A stretch of 64,000 nt of DNA from Steinernema hermaphroditum (GCA_030435675.1 CM059625.1:4216001-4280000); one strand, 5' to 3'; shown: positions 1 to 11,996, numbered from the stretch's first letter. The notes: a model not told the origin generated them from the sequence alone. Translations and numbers: made by a program.

Positions 1-207
1 GAACCGGAATCAGTCAGGAGATCCGGGGTTCGAATCCACCCATGAGCAAAACTTTTTTATTTTCGTATTTTCTTGACATAGCATTCTGGAGATTGTTTCA
101 TTGTCTAATTCTACGTAAGTAAAATTTAAATGTGCGGAAAAAGTGCATAAAAAAAGTTTGGCCTGCGGGTGGATTCGAACTCCGGACCTTATGACTGATT
201 CCGGTTC
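1..207. repeat. Inverted repeat with tRNA-like B-box arms
   Basis: Positions 1-60 and 148-207 are reverse complements of each other with only a few mismatches and indels, separated by an AT-rich spacer of about 88 bp. Both arms carry a GAACCGGAATCAGTC block and a TTCGAATCCACC block. The latter matches the T-arm/B-box of tRNA genes (GGTTCGAATCC is exact in the left arm, with one change in the right). No acceptor or D arm that would make a working tRNA can be drawn for the right copy, and the left copy is cut by the window edge. It looks like a tRNA-derived or foldback mobile element lying in an intron of the adjacent receptor gene. Confidence 0.6.
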
Positions 208-291
208 GTTCCGGCTATCTTTTTACCAGTCCTCAGCTTCGTCTGAGGACGTTTCGGGATGTTCCCACCTGGGTGAACAATTGCTACTCAC

Positions 292-2482
292 CTTCTCCGA
301 GTACGGTATCCATATCGCTTTGTTGCCATAGATGATCTTCTCTACTTCGCTAATCTAAACAACGATTAGAGGAACATTTCGTCCATCACTGGAATATACA
401 GCGCTGTGGAGCTTGGCCGGAACGGCGGTCAATGCAATCATGGTCATAACACAAGCGATGACTGAGGGAATGGCGAAGAAGACGTTCCACCAGGAAGTTT
501 TCAGGCTGACGAACAAGGAGAGGAGAGAGAAGATCGTCGTTGGAATGTTTGTGCCAATCATTGCGAATGTGTACACCTGTACATCTAGTAAGCTTCATTG
601 GAAGATCTGGTTTTTTACCTCGAAAGTATTATCCAGAGCCCTGACAAGATCGGACAGTCCACTGTGTGTACGATACATGGACAACAATTCCGTTCCGATA
701 TCAGCTGGGCATTCTCCGTCCTGGTTTTCACCGAGCTAAACAATCATTTGTGTGGAGCATTTAGCCACATCACGAACCTTCCTCAGCTGAGAATTAAAAT
801 ACTTCAGTTCGCCATAAACGGCAATTGTCATCGACATGTAGATCATCATCGCCACGATCCAAAAGATAAACGTGTAGTAGCTGATTAAAAACGAAAACGG
901 AATCATCATGTGACTACCGTAGGCCTGCAACAGAAATCCTTCCTGGATATTGCACACAATCGGGCACTAACGTTGAAGGCTTCCAAGTCGAACATGATGT
1001 AATGATGTTGATCGAAGATTATCATGACCACATGCAAAACGCACACAACGAAGATGACCAAAGCTGTCGCGATGTAAACGGCAAACACTTTACGAACACA
1101 TCGTTTAGTTCGTTTGCAGCCGGCTGATCCATTAGGAACGTGAATCTTTACGAAGATGTCCTCGAAATATCGTCTACGCTGCCAGTAGATAAGAAAGAGC
1201 TGGAAGATATAGGTAATTCTAACACTTGTCTTAGCACCTACGACAGATAAAAGAGACTGGAAATGCCAATTGGCGTAAACAAGGGTGCAGGATGTTGTGA
1301 CATTGTAGTCTGCAGACTGTACGATGTAAAAGCATAAGTAGATAAGCTCATAGGAGGCTGAAAATAGGACAGTGATCACTGACTCAAATTTTTTTTATAG
1401 TGAGGATTCGAGAAAGGCACATGGAATAAAGCCGTTCCTCTTTGATCTCGACCGTCCTCAGAGGGATTTCGACCGTATCGCATTGCTTTTGACCTTCCCC
1501 TATACAGTCAAGTTCATCCGTAAGTTCAAATCCATGGGAGGATGGTCGAAATCCCGGTCGTACGACACGGTTGAGGCCTTGTGTCATCCACATAAATGCA
1601 TAGCACATTTCTCAATATAATCCCCTAATCCGGAAAGCACAAATGATGATTGTCGTACAGGTAATAATCATTACGGATATAATGAACACGTGACTCACTT
1701 AATCGTTTAAGCTGACTTTTCGGCTAACCAGCTCGGTCAACAAGCGTCCAAATCCCAGTAGCGCAACCGGATTCTGACAATAATCCCCCCGAAATGCTCG
1801 CTGTGACATGCTCTAATGCCAACTTGAGTAACATTAAGCAAATGAGCCATTTCCGAGCTAAAAATAGTGCTCCGGACAGGATAAACATCCTGACACGACA
1901 CACCTAACAAAATAAAAAATTGCAATACGAACGGGGCTTTCGAGAGAATGGAACAGCTGAACAGCTCACACCTCATCTGTGAGGGAGTGTTTTATTGGTC
2001 TATTAGGTTCTTTTGTCTTTTTCCATGACGAAGGTAAACTACGTGTAATTACATCGAGGGATTTTAACACAACAACGAGACTCGAGAGCGTCGTGTGTCG
2101 AATTTTGTGTCGAAATTTTAACCATGCGCTTACGAATGAACCTGACTGTACGGGGGAAGGCCGAACGCAATGGGGGACGGTCGAGATTAAGGATGAATGT
2201 TTGTCGCTGTGAATCCGACCTGGCTTCCAAGTTCCACTTACCTATAGTAGCAATGCTGAGTAGAAATAACAGTCGACCATAATATGCCACCGGTTGACCT
2301 TCACGTCTTGGCAAATATGCGCCACTCCAGTAGCAAAATTTGAAAACGGGCTTGAACAGCTCCTTCAGCACTTCACGCTGTTCGGGATCCAGTCGCCACG
2401 TGCAACTGGGCCCTGAGAATTTTCGGTCGACAACAACGAGACTCTTTCCCTCGGGCTGTTTTTCGGTATCGTCGTCATCCAT
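292..2482 (-). CDS. Gustatory-receptor-type 7TM chemoreceptor (GUR/Gr family), 3' end off window
   Basis: Seven exons join in phase: complement of 2242-2482, 1742-1903, 972-1357, 778-924, 619-735, 400-576 and 292-354, giving 431 residues with the C-terminus beyond the left edge. The start ATG directly follows an AATTCAG acceptor, consistent with trans-splicing. The protein has a hydrophilic N-terminus (MDDDDTEKQ) and several membrane segments, then a cytosolic stretch with GELKYFN and a TELLSMY..HSGLSDLVRALDNTF segment. That last stretch is typical of insect Gr and nematode GUR/LITE-1/EGL-47 receptors just before the sixth membrane helix. The final helix with the family's TY-x5-QF-like motif would lie off window. 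The last five introns shown are 42-47 bp except where a larger one precedes 972-1357. The 3' end of exon 2 (near 1742) is the weakest boundary. The ligand (taste, light or other) cannot be read from sequence. The subfamily is not assigned. Confidence 0.83.
1441..2205. repeat. Inverted repeat pair in receptor introns
   Basis: About 1441-1600 and 2045-2205 are similar as reverse complements. The shared blocks are TCTCGACCGTC, the CCTTCCCC(T/G)TACAGTCA region and GGTTCAT(C/T)CGTAAG. The arms lie in two neighbouring introns and bracket the small exon at 1742-1903. This is probably one element inserted twice in opposite orientation. Confidence 0.5.
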
Positions 2483-2913
2483 CTGAATTATAACATAATA
2501 ATAATAACTCTAATGAAAAGAAAGAAGGATAATGCAGAGGAAGGATACATAGCGCCAAAGACACCAATAGGTTCTTGCTAACAAATGTACTTTGGTCTAT
2601 ATGAGCAGCAAGTTTCAATACATTTCCAATGAGCTTTGTTCGTCCGCGAAATCGCGCTGCTCTCGCGAGCATTATCGACGTACAAACAGGTGCAGGAAAG
2701 ATGAACGGCAACTGTTGTCCATAGAGGACAACTGTGGTCACTTCCCGTCACTGTCTGGAAGTAATGTGGTTCACTGATTAGGTTTCGCTTGCGATTGTTC
2801 CTAACTAGTGATATATCATGTTTCTGAAATGCGTGAGAACTCCGAAGTGAACTTGGCTTTTTCAGAACTTGACTTTGGCTCAGTCGCACACTGATGGGAT
2901 TGCCACGTTCTAC

Positions 2914-3281
2914 TCTAATGCTGTGCCCTGTGCCGAAGCCAGAAGAAGACTGGCGACTGCGGAATGGCAATGTGCCTCTTATGCATATATCAGGTCTTTC
3001 ATTTGTGTTCCTAGCGATCGGTTTGTTCGGATGAGCTCATTCGCGACTGTCATAGTTGGCACAATGATAGCCCAGGCTCTCAGAAGGCCTGGAACACCAA
3101 GGAGCCGTAGCTCGAACGTCTTGCCAGGAAGCCTATCACTGAGGCTTGACTCCATCCCCGTGGTCCATCGTCTCCGGAATTAGCCATCGCGCCTCTCTGA
3201 TGCCGTGCCCATAAGCCTAAGCCAGAAGAAGACCGGCCACTACGGAATGACAATATGGCTTTTTTTGTGCATATAGGACGT
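2914..3281 (+). repeat. Direct duplication of about 85 bp
   Basis: Copy A (2914-2995) and copy B (3195-3281) share CCAGAAGAAGAC(T/C)GGC(G/C)ACT, CGGAATG(G/A)CAAT and TGCATATA in the same order and spacing. They are 281 bp apart. They are diverged and non-coding. Confidence 0.6.
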
Positions 3282-6171
3282 CTCGCACGGTTTAAGTCTT
3301 TGATACAAGAAATAAACTCGTAAAAAACTAAGACGCGTGTGGTTTATAAGTGCGATAACCTAGCAGTTTTTGAATATGAACTTCAACTTTCCCCATAACA
3401 GAAAACGTATCTGAGATGGTCAGAAACTCCAGACCCGTTAGTGAGAGCAAACTACCCCTTCTTAAAAACGCATTAGCGGGAAATGAAAAGGTATTTTTCT
3501 TGTCCTTCATATACGAGTAGGTGGACAAAATGCGTACCGTATTAAAGGATGGAATGTGATATTTCACTACACTGACTTTTCTGACTGAGATTTACGATAG
3601 ACAGGTGTTCCGTTATTCGAACGCCGTTTTATAGGCGAACTTAACTCAAATTAGTGCTTTTTAACTGCCACGGGCTCCATTCGAATAATTGGTTAGACAG
3701 GGTACCAAAAGTGGTCAATACCTAGAAAGGTTGTGTAGAGAGAGACACACGTTTTCTGCTCGAGTCTGAGATGGGATACACGCGGTAATGCGAAGCCACT
3801 GTCTAACCCAGCTAATAGGGATAAAATGAAGTAAACATTGTTCTTATGAATGCCAAATTGCCAAGCCGACCGAATATTTTTCGTACTGAGCAGCTGTAGC
3901 TTGGAATTTGCATAGTGCGTCCGCGAAATATGGGCATGAAGAACAACAGACCTCTCCCGTTCAAGGGTATAGTACATCAAATTACCAGGAAGCAAGGCAA
4001 GCGATGGTTGACATTACAGAGAGCCGTATGTAAGATGTGAATATTTAACGTCATGTAACGTTTGTTCACAGCGGTCCTCTCCCGAGGACTTCCGAGACAT
4101 GTGTCTTTGATGTCTGGCAAGCAATTTTAGACGAAACTAATGAGGTGGCTGGAATGCCGACCTGACTACGATGGACGATCAAAACGTTTAGACAGCGTCT
4201 TAATGAACCTATTACTATGTTTCAGATCGAGCATTTTCGAAGTGATACGACATTGAATGCCGAACTTTTCCTATGCTGTTACTTTAACGGCCGCCAGGTG
4301 AATTGTTGATTATTGAGGGAATATATTGCTGCTTTGTGTGATTACTGCTCAAAAATCAGACAAACTTCCATTACAAACTACGAAACGACTTGTTCATATT
4401 CGTATATCGTCCTATGTCATCCTAATAAGCAGTGTTATTCAACAACAAGGCAGAGATGCCAACCTGGCTCAATTTCTTGGTGGCTCCTATCCAAATTGGG
4501 CAATTTACGACAGTTCGCGGAGAGCTCCGCAGAAACTGTAGAGGACAGCAGAAAATCTGATGCTCTCTACCCCGTCACCACGTCGTCGTCAACCGCTTCT
4601 CACAAAGGGTCGTAGTTTTCCCGGTATATTTTGCCGGATCCAAGTCCTGTTCAACGGAGCTGAGCCCCTACCGGCTTATATTGTGAAATACTGCCGAGCT
4701 GGGTGAGCTAGCTGGCTTTGGCTCAGTTTCCATTTATGCCGGTAGCACACCAAGAAATCTCTTTGCAATCAGAACTTCTATGCACGACTTATAACAATCA
4801 AAAGAGCAGACAAAGAGAACCGCTTAAGTAGAGGAACCGAAGACAATGCCATCCTTTGGGACCTTGGCACTTCCAAGTCAGTGTAATTTAGTAACACTAA
4901 CCTCTCCATGCGAAAACAGCCGGCGTAATCAGATGAACGGCCACGTCCATTTGATGACACACAAAGGCGGCGCGTAAAGAGCGTAGCTGGCTTGAAGTCC
5001 TTAATTAAAACGTTAGACACTGGCCCACATCAGAAGAGCGGATCAGAAATCGTCGCCTTTTGCTCGGCTAGCGTACGTAGATAGACCGCCTGCACTATGA
5101 TCTATTTCACAAACACCGTTTGGTGTTGAATTTAATGAAAGCAGGCTTCCGGACGTCTGAGATTTGACCATTTCGTCAAGCGGAAATTGCTTTTATTGAA
5201 AGAGTATTGCGTTACGTCAATGTCCACTAAATGAGCAAAGCTGCTTGTGTGGTCGAGTGGGTACGGTTGGTGACAAATAAACATTTATATGGTATGTACA
5301 GTAATGAATTCGTAAAGCGTCATTCGTTCATGAACTAGAAAAGGAACAATTGCAGACTGTAATCAGCCCAATGGGATCCACTCGTTTTGATCGTACCACC
5401 GATTCGAGTTCGAGTCGCTGTTTCCAAAACTGAAACACCATAAATCAGTATGGGAAGGCGAATTTCAATGAAATCACGTGTAGCTGGTGGTCGATTGCTG
5501 GTACATCGGAACCACCACTTGATTGTAATATGATAGCCGTATGTTCGATTGGTACATTTTACTCGCTTCTCCTAATGGATCTTGGGGGTAGATGACGCGA
5601 CGACAATCCTGAAACATTTGTGATATATGTCTTATGTCATTTTTGGAAGGGTGACTAAATAGCTTTAATGTTCAGTAGTGATATTCAAGTGGACAACGTC
5701 TCAACCTTCAAACCGAGAATCGGATATCATTAGCGGTGATATTCCCACGAAAATAAAAGACGTGTAGACCTATACTGCGTTATTTCATGCGGAGGATACG
5801 ATAAAAAAAGCATATCGTAAGACTGATCAGCCTATGAACCATTTAAGAACAGTTCTCTCCGTTTAATACTTTTCAGAAATCGTTTTTTTTTTTGCAGAGT
5901 CTGTTATGATAAAATCGACGAATACAGTGCCATAGAAGGATTGTTAATTATTGGAATCACCTTGAAAATCGAGCAATTTTGAAAGCCTTTCCCGTTTTTG
6001 TTTTGTAACTGCGCCGACATCCACGTTGTTGAGCTCATTCCCTTCGTAACAAGTTGTTAAAGACGCAGTTTAATTTGAGACTTAAATCATAAAAAAATCG
6101 CTGAAAATTGATGTCTCTAAGATCGTATTTGACAAAAAAAAATCTATAGAAAATTGAATGATTTTTCTTTT

Positions 6172-6210
6172 CGCCACCGCGACACGAGTCTCACTCGTGT
6201 CGCGGTGGCG
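6172..6210. repeat. Perfect 18-bp inverted repeat, 3-nt loop
   Basis: CGCCACCGCGACACGAGT (6172-6189) is followed by CTC and then its exact reverse complement (6193-6210). It sits at the left border of the GC-rich island. The role is unknown: possible hairpin RNA, element terminus or cruciform. Confidence 0.85.
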
Positions 6211-7879
6211 AGCGGTCGGTCCCTCCGGTCGCTCTCTGAGCGTCGGGGTTGGTCAGACAGCAAACCATGTGGCAGTTGTGAGTGTTCCGGCTTCCAGAGG
6301 GAATTGGGACACCCGGAAGCCGTAGTCCCACCACCGCTGACAACAAGATGTCCGACGCCAGAAATCCGACGCCCAACGCTGCGTGAGATGTCATCCCGAA
6401 GGTCACCGACGCTCTGAGGACACCAATACTGAGGAAGACGCAACCCCCGAACCACGGACTCATCTCTCCGTAGCAGATGCGAGCTCAGAAGCCTCCTCTG
6501 ACGCAGAAGCCTCCTCAAACGCCCCGAGAAGAAGAAGTTCGGCCGCCATTTCCGGAGTTTCGCCAATTCCCAGATGCCCCGTGAAGCGCGCCGTCTCCCA
6601 CCGGTTCGACGTCAACGCCGTGCCAGGAATGAAGCCGTCTACAAGTGATATCCTCTGTTGTCTATTAATCGGTGTCATGCAAGGCGTAACGCCTTTGATT
6701 CATGAAGTAAAATCGTGAAAATCGTGAAAAAATCCTTTTCTGCGACTTTTCCCTTGTTCTCTATCGGATGACAACTAGAAGTGCAATCCAAAAACGTTGT
6801 TTTACGTTTGGCCGGTTTGCCGACGTGACGAAGACTGGTTTCACTATACACAGCAGTGATATTAATTCCGCGAAAGGTCATCCTTGCAAAACATACCGTT
6901 GCGTACTTTGTGCCCGTTGAACAATAAAAATAGCATGTGTTTTGCTTATGTGAATTGACTCAATTTCTATATGGGCCATTCTGTGTCATAGTTACACAAT
7001 TGTTTGCTCAAACAACAAAACTTAAGAGTGTTGCGATTAGAGCTGTTCGCCGAAAAGTCCACTTCATTGACACCATGTGCAAAAAAACATTTTGACGAAC
7101 TTGGTGTTCAAGGTGAATAGATCAAACGTGAATGAGTCGAAGTCGCATGTGGTGTGTAAACACATTGGACTTCAGACATGCCAAAAGGCAAACAAGGCAA
7201 CCGGATAGCAGTCTGCCCACGAATATAATCGAAAAATTAAACCAATATGATGTTGCTGTTTGAATATTTTTCTAAATTGTCAAAGAGATCATCATTCTTC
7301 GCTAAGGCGACAGCGTCCGGACGCCCTTTTATGTTCTAAAAGCAGACTGACGGGTGTGCGCTTTTGCGGTTTTCTTAATATTATCGTATACAGCTTATGG
7401 AATATCTGTCCCGTAGAAGTTGAACAGATACAGGGTGGGCGGAAAACGGCATTTAGATGAAGCATCCTACACAAAAATCCAGATGTGGACCCAAGAATAC
7501 CTTTCTGTACTTATCCTGCTTTTGATCCCCCTTGAAATGTGAATGCTAGAGTCGGATTGAGCCCGAAAAACCGTTTTGTTTTTGTGTTTTTTGAGTTCCC
7601 ATGGAGAAATTTGTAAGTGTACTGGGTTGCATCAAACGTGCCGGACCAGCACAATAAAAAATTAGACCGAACAGCAAAACGAGGTCCACTAAGGAATCAA
7701 ACCCGAACCCTCAAATTTTCGAATGATTTTTTCGTAGTTCGGTTGAATTTTTTATCGTGTTGGATTTCAACCGGACATCAAGGTTAGTCCGTTCCGCAAA
7801 TAAACTGCGGATTTTCGGGATCGGCCTGATAAGGGAAGTCTAGTCCTACTATCTTATAAACTGACATTATTGAAATGAA

Positions 7880-9404
7880 CTATAATTTCTGAATCATCTG
7901 CTCTTTCCCTGTTTCTAATGGCATATATCTTTGCTGTTATTTTCAACACAGGCAAACCTCAAACGACTATTTGTATAGATGAAAAAATGGAAACAATCGC
8001 CTGCACACTACTCACCTCTAAATAGCCCGCACACTTTTCTCTGAATTTGGCCTTAATCCGCCGCCGCATGCAGTGCACCTTCGCTGCGGGATAGTACTTC
8101 CAGCAGAGCTTCTTCAAACGTCGATGCGATACACTTAGCATTGCATCGTTTTGCACCGAATTCGACCCGTCGTCGTTTGTTAACATGCGAATGAACATTT
8201 CTTCGAGCACCGTCGGATTGGCTGACCGCGACGGTTCGAACGGACCGGCCGACTCTTTTCGGTCAACGGTCTCGTGACGATCACGCTCTCCGTGGCGTGT
8301 CTGAAATACGGAAAATAGCAGAATTTTAACTGCAGCTGATGTGTACTTACATGTACTCGTTCGTCAAGCGGTTCTTGACCGGTCATGGCGAAGTTGTGCT
8401 CTTTGAAACTACGAAATTCGGATCGGGTGTCAGTGAAAGTTGATTCGTTTTGTGGGGGAGTGAACGTAGTCGACGGTTGTTCCGTGGGTGTCAGCTCTAT
8501 TTCAGCGAGATCGGTGCTGTCAAGGTGATTGGCCATGCAGAACTGCTTATATCCTCGAGCGCATAAGATTTGTCTTGAGCGTTCGTGGTTGAGAGTATTC
8601 ATAGGGCAGCCTAGAAGACACAATGAAAGCCAACTGTAAATTGCATAATACAAAATAATTTATTTGCCAGAATTACATCTGATATAATCGCATTGAACGA
8701 ATAGGGTGCGGCTAGTTTTGCTAGTAAAAGGGCGGTTGGTAAAATAAACTAAAAAGCTAGCGGATAGTATTGCCTTAAGTCCCGGAAGTAGAGGACTGTG
8801 AAAAAAATGCGAAAAAACTGACCCTTAGATTTACAAAAATACGACTGTTTGAGACCGTATGTTTCCACGTATACATCCGCCCTTTACTTTGAGCCGAAAA
8901 ATTTCTCTTTACTTCTCATAGAGCACTCTTTTTGGTCCACCGGACCATCGTCCGTGCTTGACCGCAAATGATACCATCAAAGGAAATCATTGAGAATAAG
9001 AAAAAGGGGTCGAAAAATGGACCTAAAACATTTTTTGACTTGAAACTTTGCATATTTTACGAATGAGGAATCCGGGTGATTCCTGCAAATTGGGCTGATC
9101 CTATCGCGTGTCAGCAGATACTGACTTTCAGCGAAATTTATGGGTTTTACGTAAGCAGAAAATCATTGCCAAAGTGAGCCGTTTTTAACGGTTTCGTATG
9201 GCCCAGTTATATATAGACGTGTTCTGCTTCGTGTAGTTTGATGTACATTATAGTAACAAGAAAGACCCTGAACTCCAACAAGACATTTGATTCCTCATTA
9301 TCCCTTATCTTACTGTTTTCCGTTTGCATTAAATTAATTTAGGACTTACATATAAGGAAAACGTGCGAAAGGACAAACAAACGGATGATCGAATGTGCAA
9401 TCAT
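7880..9404 (-). CDS. Secreted cysteine-containing orphan protein, 202 aa
   Basis: Four exons join in phase: complement of 9350-9404, 8351-8610, 8016-8300 and 7880-7888. Exon 1 encodes a signal peptide (MIAHSIIRLFVLSHVFLIC) and ends in phase 1 at GTAAGT. Exon 2 follows a TTCTAG acceptor and supplies CPMNTLNH and a cluster of cysteines (QILCARGYKQFC). The middle is polar and Thr/Pro/Glu-rich. The end is basic with three cysteines (LCWKYYP, VHCMRRR, EKCAGYL). The last exon is only 9 nt (Lys-Leu-stop) after GATTCAG; if that micro-exon is wrong, the frame would run on from GAGGTGAGT. The protein should be secreted. I do not recognise the family, and no neuropeptide cleavage pattern stands out. An AT-rich TTTTAG acceptor upstream of the ATG (about 9455) could be the trans-splice site. 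Confidence 0.68.
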
Positions 9405-11582
9405 CCCGAACCGACTGTTCGCAGTGGACAGAGGCACTGAGACATTGACAACTCTAAAAGAAAACAACTGCTATAATGCACGCGCCCGAAACGCTCAACG
9501 CGCGCGACAAGGAAGAAAAGTTTTTCAACTTCCCTTCGACCTCGCCGACACCGAGAACCAATCAACCGCAATCTGATCGACTCGAGCACCACACGAACCC
9601 CTTTCTGAACCCGCAACCCAAAAGTTTTTCACGTCAACCCTAATCGGCGATCCGCCTCCGGCCATGCGCCCATTGATTCGAATTGAACCGGAGATCGTGC
9701 GTGTGTATTGGTCACCACACGCCCACGCACGCTTCGGGCATCTGCCGGAAAAGCTGCTGCACTGTGCTGCAAGCCAGTAGATTGTTGCGTAACTCGCGTC
9801 GTGGGACGTCTTCGTCTCTGCGACGAACTGGTTTCACTCTGGCGCCGACTCGACGAATATGGTTTGGATCGTCTGCGCAGCGCCCACGCGCCCCTTGCCA
9901 TCTCAGGCCATTATGATTTAGATGATGATATCATTGGCGGATACGGTTCGCCGAAGTGCGGCGCATCGACCGCACAAAAAACCGTTCCGACTACAAAGTG
10001 CGCGTTGCGAGGGCAGTTTCGTGTCATTCATCACGGCCGTTGAACGAGATGTTCGACGTTTGGGAAAAAACGGCGAAGTTCACTTGTCCAGTGGGAAAAC
10101 GCTGGTGCATTTCCAGAAGATTACCACGCAAAACGCGTAATCATATTCATCTAATTCCCATGTGTTCCTACGCACACAAAAGTTCGCAAACGATGCAAAA
10201 ATGAAGCGAACGTGGCAAGTTCCGTTGATCAAGGTGACAACAAAACTTGACGTTTAGAATAACATGAAGTTTAGTTGCCTTTTGCAGGAAACTCCTTGGT
10301 GGATATCCCTTAAAGATGAGCTTATTCAATAATAATAACATACTACGGTATGCAGGATCTGGAAATTCTCAATGATCTGTGGATTTTTCCGGAATAATTC
10401 ATGTTCTCATGGTAATGATGGAAATCTAGCATCCAACACATGACAATTCTCAACTTTAAAATCCATTCTGGGAACAAGGAGATGCACTTCAGGTACACAA
10501 ACGTATCTCCTTTTCTTGTTGTTGTTTCATGTAGGTCTACACTTTCATGTTCTCAGGAATCAGGCTCTGTTACCAGACAGCTACGTCAAATGTTGTAGGT
10601 GTGGAGAGGAAGGAGTCCCTTCCAAGAGGTACAGAAAAGTCTATAAGAAGAGAAATATGTTTACTATAATCTGTGAAGCTATAAACAACGTGGACAAAAC
10701 ACCATGATATAGGGCTATAGCCGCCCTCCTCAATACCTTTCTGTGCTATAAGCAAAATCGTAAGTATGACCCACGAATTTCGAATGTCCTGGTCGTTGAT
10801 TCGCACATAAATAACCCATAGATTGTCATTTGTAGATGTTGTGTTTGTAGAGATCAGATCGATTATGTGAACTTAGAAAAACAAAGATTACTGAGATGCA
10901 TGGCCTCCTTATAGGACAGCTCAATGTCGACATTTTAAGTATGAGAGTTCATCTGTACACCGTACAAACAAAAACCTCTATTGAAACTCCAAAGTTTACA
11001 CAATCACGCTGGCCGACCTGATTTTATCGACCTCCACAATTAATCAAATTATCGTAGTGTGTTTAAACTTAAAAAGGGTACTTCCGTTAAAGGAAAAACT
11101 TCGTGAATTCTGAAAACCTGTTGATGTTTTTGTTTGCATCTATCAAAACACTCAATTAGCTCTCTGCACTACCTGCGATACAACCGGAAACTAGCTTCAT
11201 GATCTAGTTGACACGATGAACTTTTGTGACTTCCTGGTTGCCGTTAATCCTCGTTGTGTTGCGACCGCTTCTTGTGTAAACTGATGTCTTTTGTGCGTGT
11301 TACACAGTTCGTTTTCGTTCTGCTTGAACGGACTCTGTGCAGCGAGCACTTTTTGCACAAAAGTAATAAATTGCTTAATGCATTTTATTTCGTGTTTCGT
11401 TGAAATAAAATGAGAACTCAGAACAATCGAGCGAAGGGCTACCGTGTCGACGAGAGAAGGAGTTATATACAATATCGAAGCTACTGGAAGTCCGCTAGCT
11501 GAGAGATGAGATATGGTGAACGTCAGAAATGGAATCGAACGCAAGATGGAACGTATGTCGTTTGTACTGCGGACAGGGTCGA
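9405..11582. other. Intergenic, GC-richer block, no supported gene
   Basis: About 9480-10140 is GC- and CpG-rich and open in several frames on both strands. None of these frames has a signal peptide, domain or coherent splicing. It most likely contains the promoter of the secreted gene at 7880-9404. Beyond 10200 the sequence is AT-rich and featureless apart from the 3' UTR of the neuropeptide gene. Confidence 0.5.
11384..11389 (-). terminator. Polyadenylation signal AATAAA
   Basis: AATAAA on the minus strand, 194 nt past the stop codon of the neuropeptide precursor gene, at a plausible 3' UTR distance. Confidence 0.5.
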
Positions 11583-11996
11583 TTACAGTCTGAGACGACT
11601 CAGCAGCTCCGACGTTCTGTAGAAGTTCAGTCGTTCTGCGTAGTCATTTGCCGACAGAGAGGAAAAGAAGCGACGGTACGACGAAGACGCTGAAGGATCG
11701 CGCTTGCCGAGGCCAATTCCCGCAAGAGTGTCGAACGAGTTTATGTCTGAATTGAACGCGGCTACATGATGATCGTCCTAGAATGGCAGGAACTAACCCT
11801 TCGAGTCATGATCTGGAACACTTACTTTCTTTATGAACAGCTTCGCTGCCCTCTGCGTGCGCTGCGGCTGCAGCAGGTCCTGGAATGGGGGAACGGTAAG
11901 CGGCGACCGGCTCAGCATTCTTACCGGGATTCCGCACACGAGGGCCAGGAGCTGGATGAAGATCAACGTAATTGATCCATTTCTGCTTGAACCCAT
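11583..11996 (-). CDS. Neuropeptide precursor with an amidated FDTLAGIGL-type peptide, 106 aa
   Basis: Three exons join in phase 0: complement of 11925-11996, 11826-11879 and 11583-11777, with introns of 45 and 48 bp. The ATG directly follows TATTACAG, a likely trans-splice acceptor. Residues 1-22 form a signal peptide (hydrophobic core ITLIFIQLLALVCG). A short spacer is followed by INSFDTLAGIGLGKR, where GKR is a classic amidation plus dibasic cleavage signal. A second Arg-Arg site (SSYRR) and the C-terminal peptide follow. The peptide resembles amidated nematode NLP peptides with an FDSLAG core (NLP-3 and NLP-15 types, from general knowledge), but the precursor carries a single copy rather than an array. 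It would be released from dense-core vesicles and act on a GPCR, which is inference. It is so short and intron-split that simple ORF scans miss it. Confidence 0.76.

Larger units (their letters stand above)
2483..7879. other. Intergenic, no supported gene
   Basis: No spliced or single-exon gene could be built here. The stretch contains a short direct duplication (2914-2995 and 3195-3281), a perfect hairpin at 6172-6210, and a GC-richer island at about 6160-6610. That island is open on both strands, has repeated GAAGCCTCCTC(T/A) units and no recognisable protein. The rest is AT-rich unique-looking sequence. Confidence 0.6.

Noticed and set aside
20..60. tRNA gene from the GGTTCGAATCC block
   Set aside because: No matching acceptor, D or anticodon arms in the copy fully inside the window; better explained as part of the inverted repeat.
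6144..6718. Overlapping ORFs on both strands in the GC island
   Set aside because: All frames are open because of base composition and short internal repeats; no recognisable protein.
9629..10204. Several 70-110 codon ORFs on both strands
   Set aside because: CpG-rich promoter-like DNA, with no signal peptide, domain or splice coherence.
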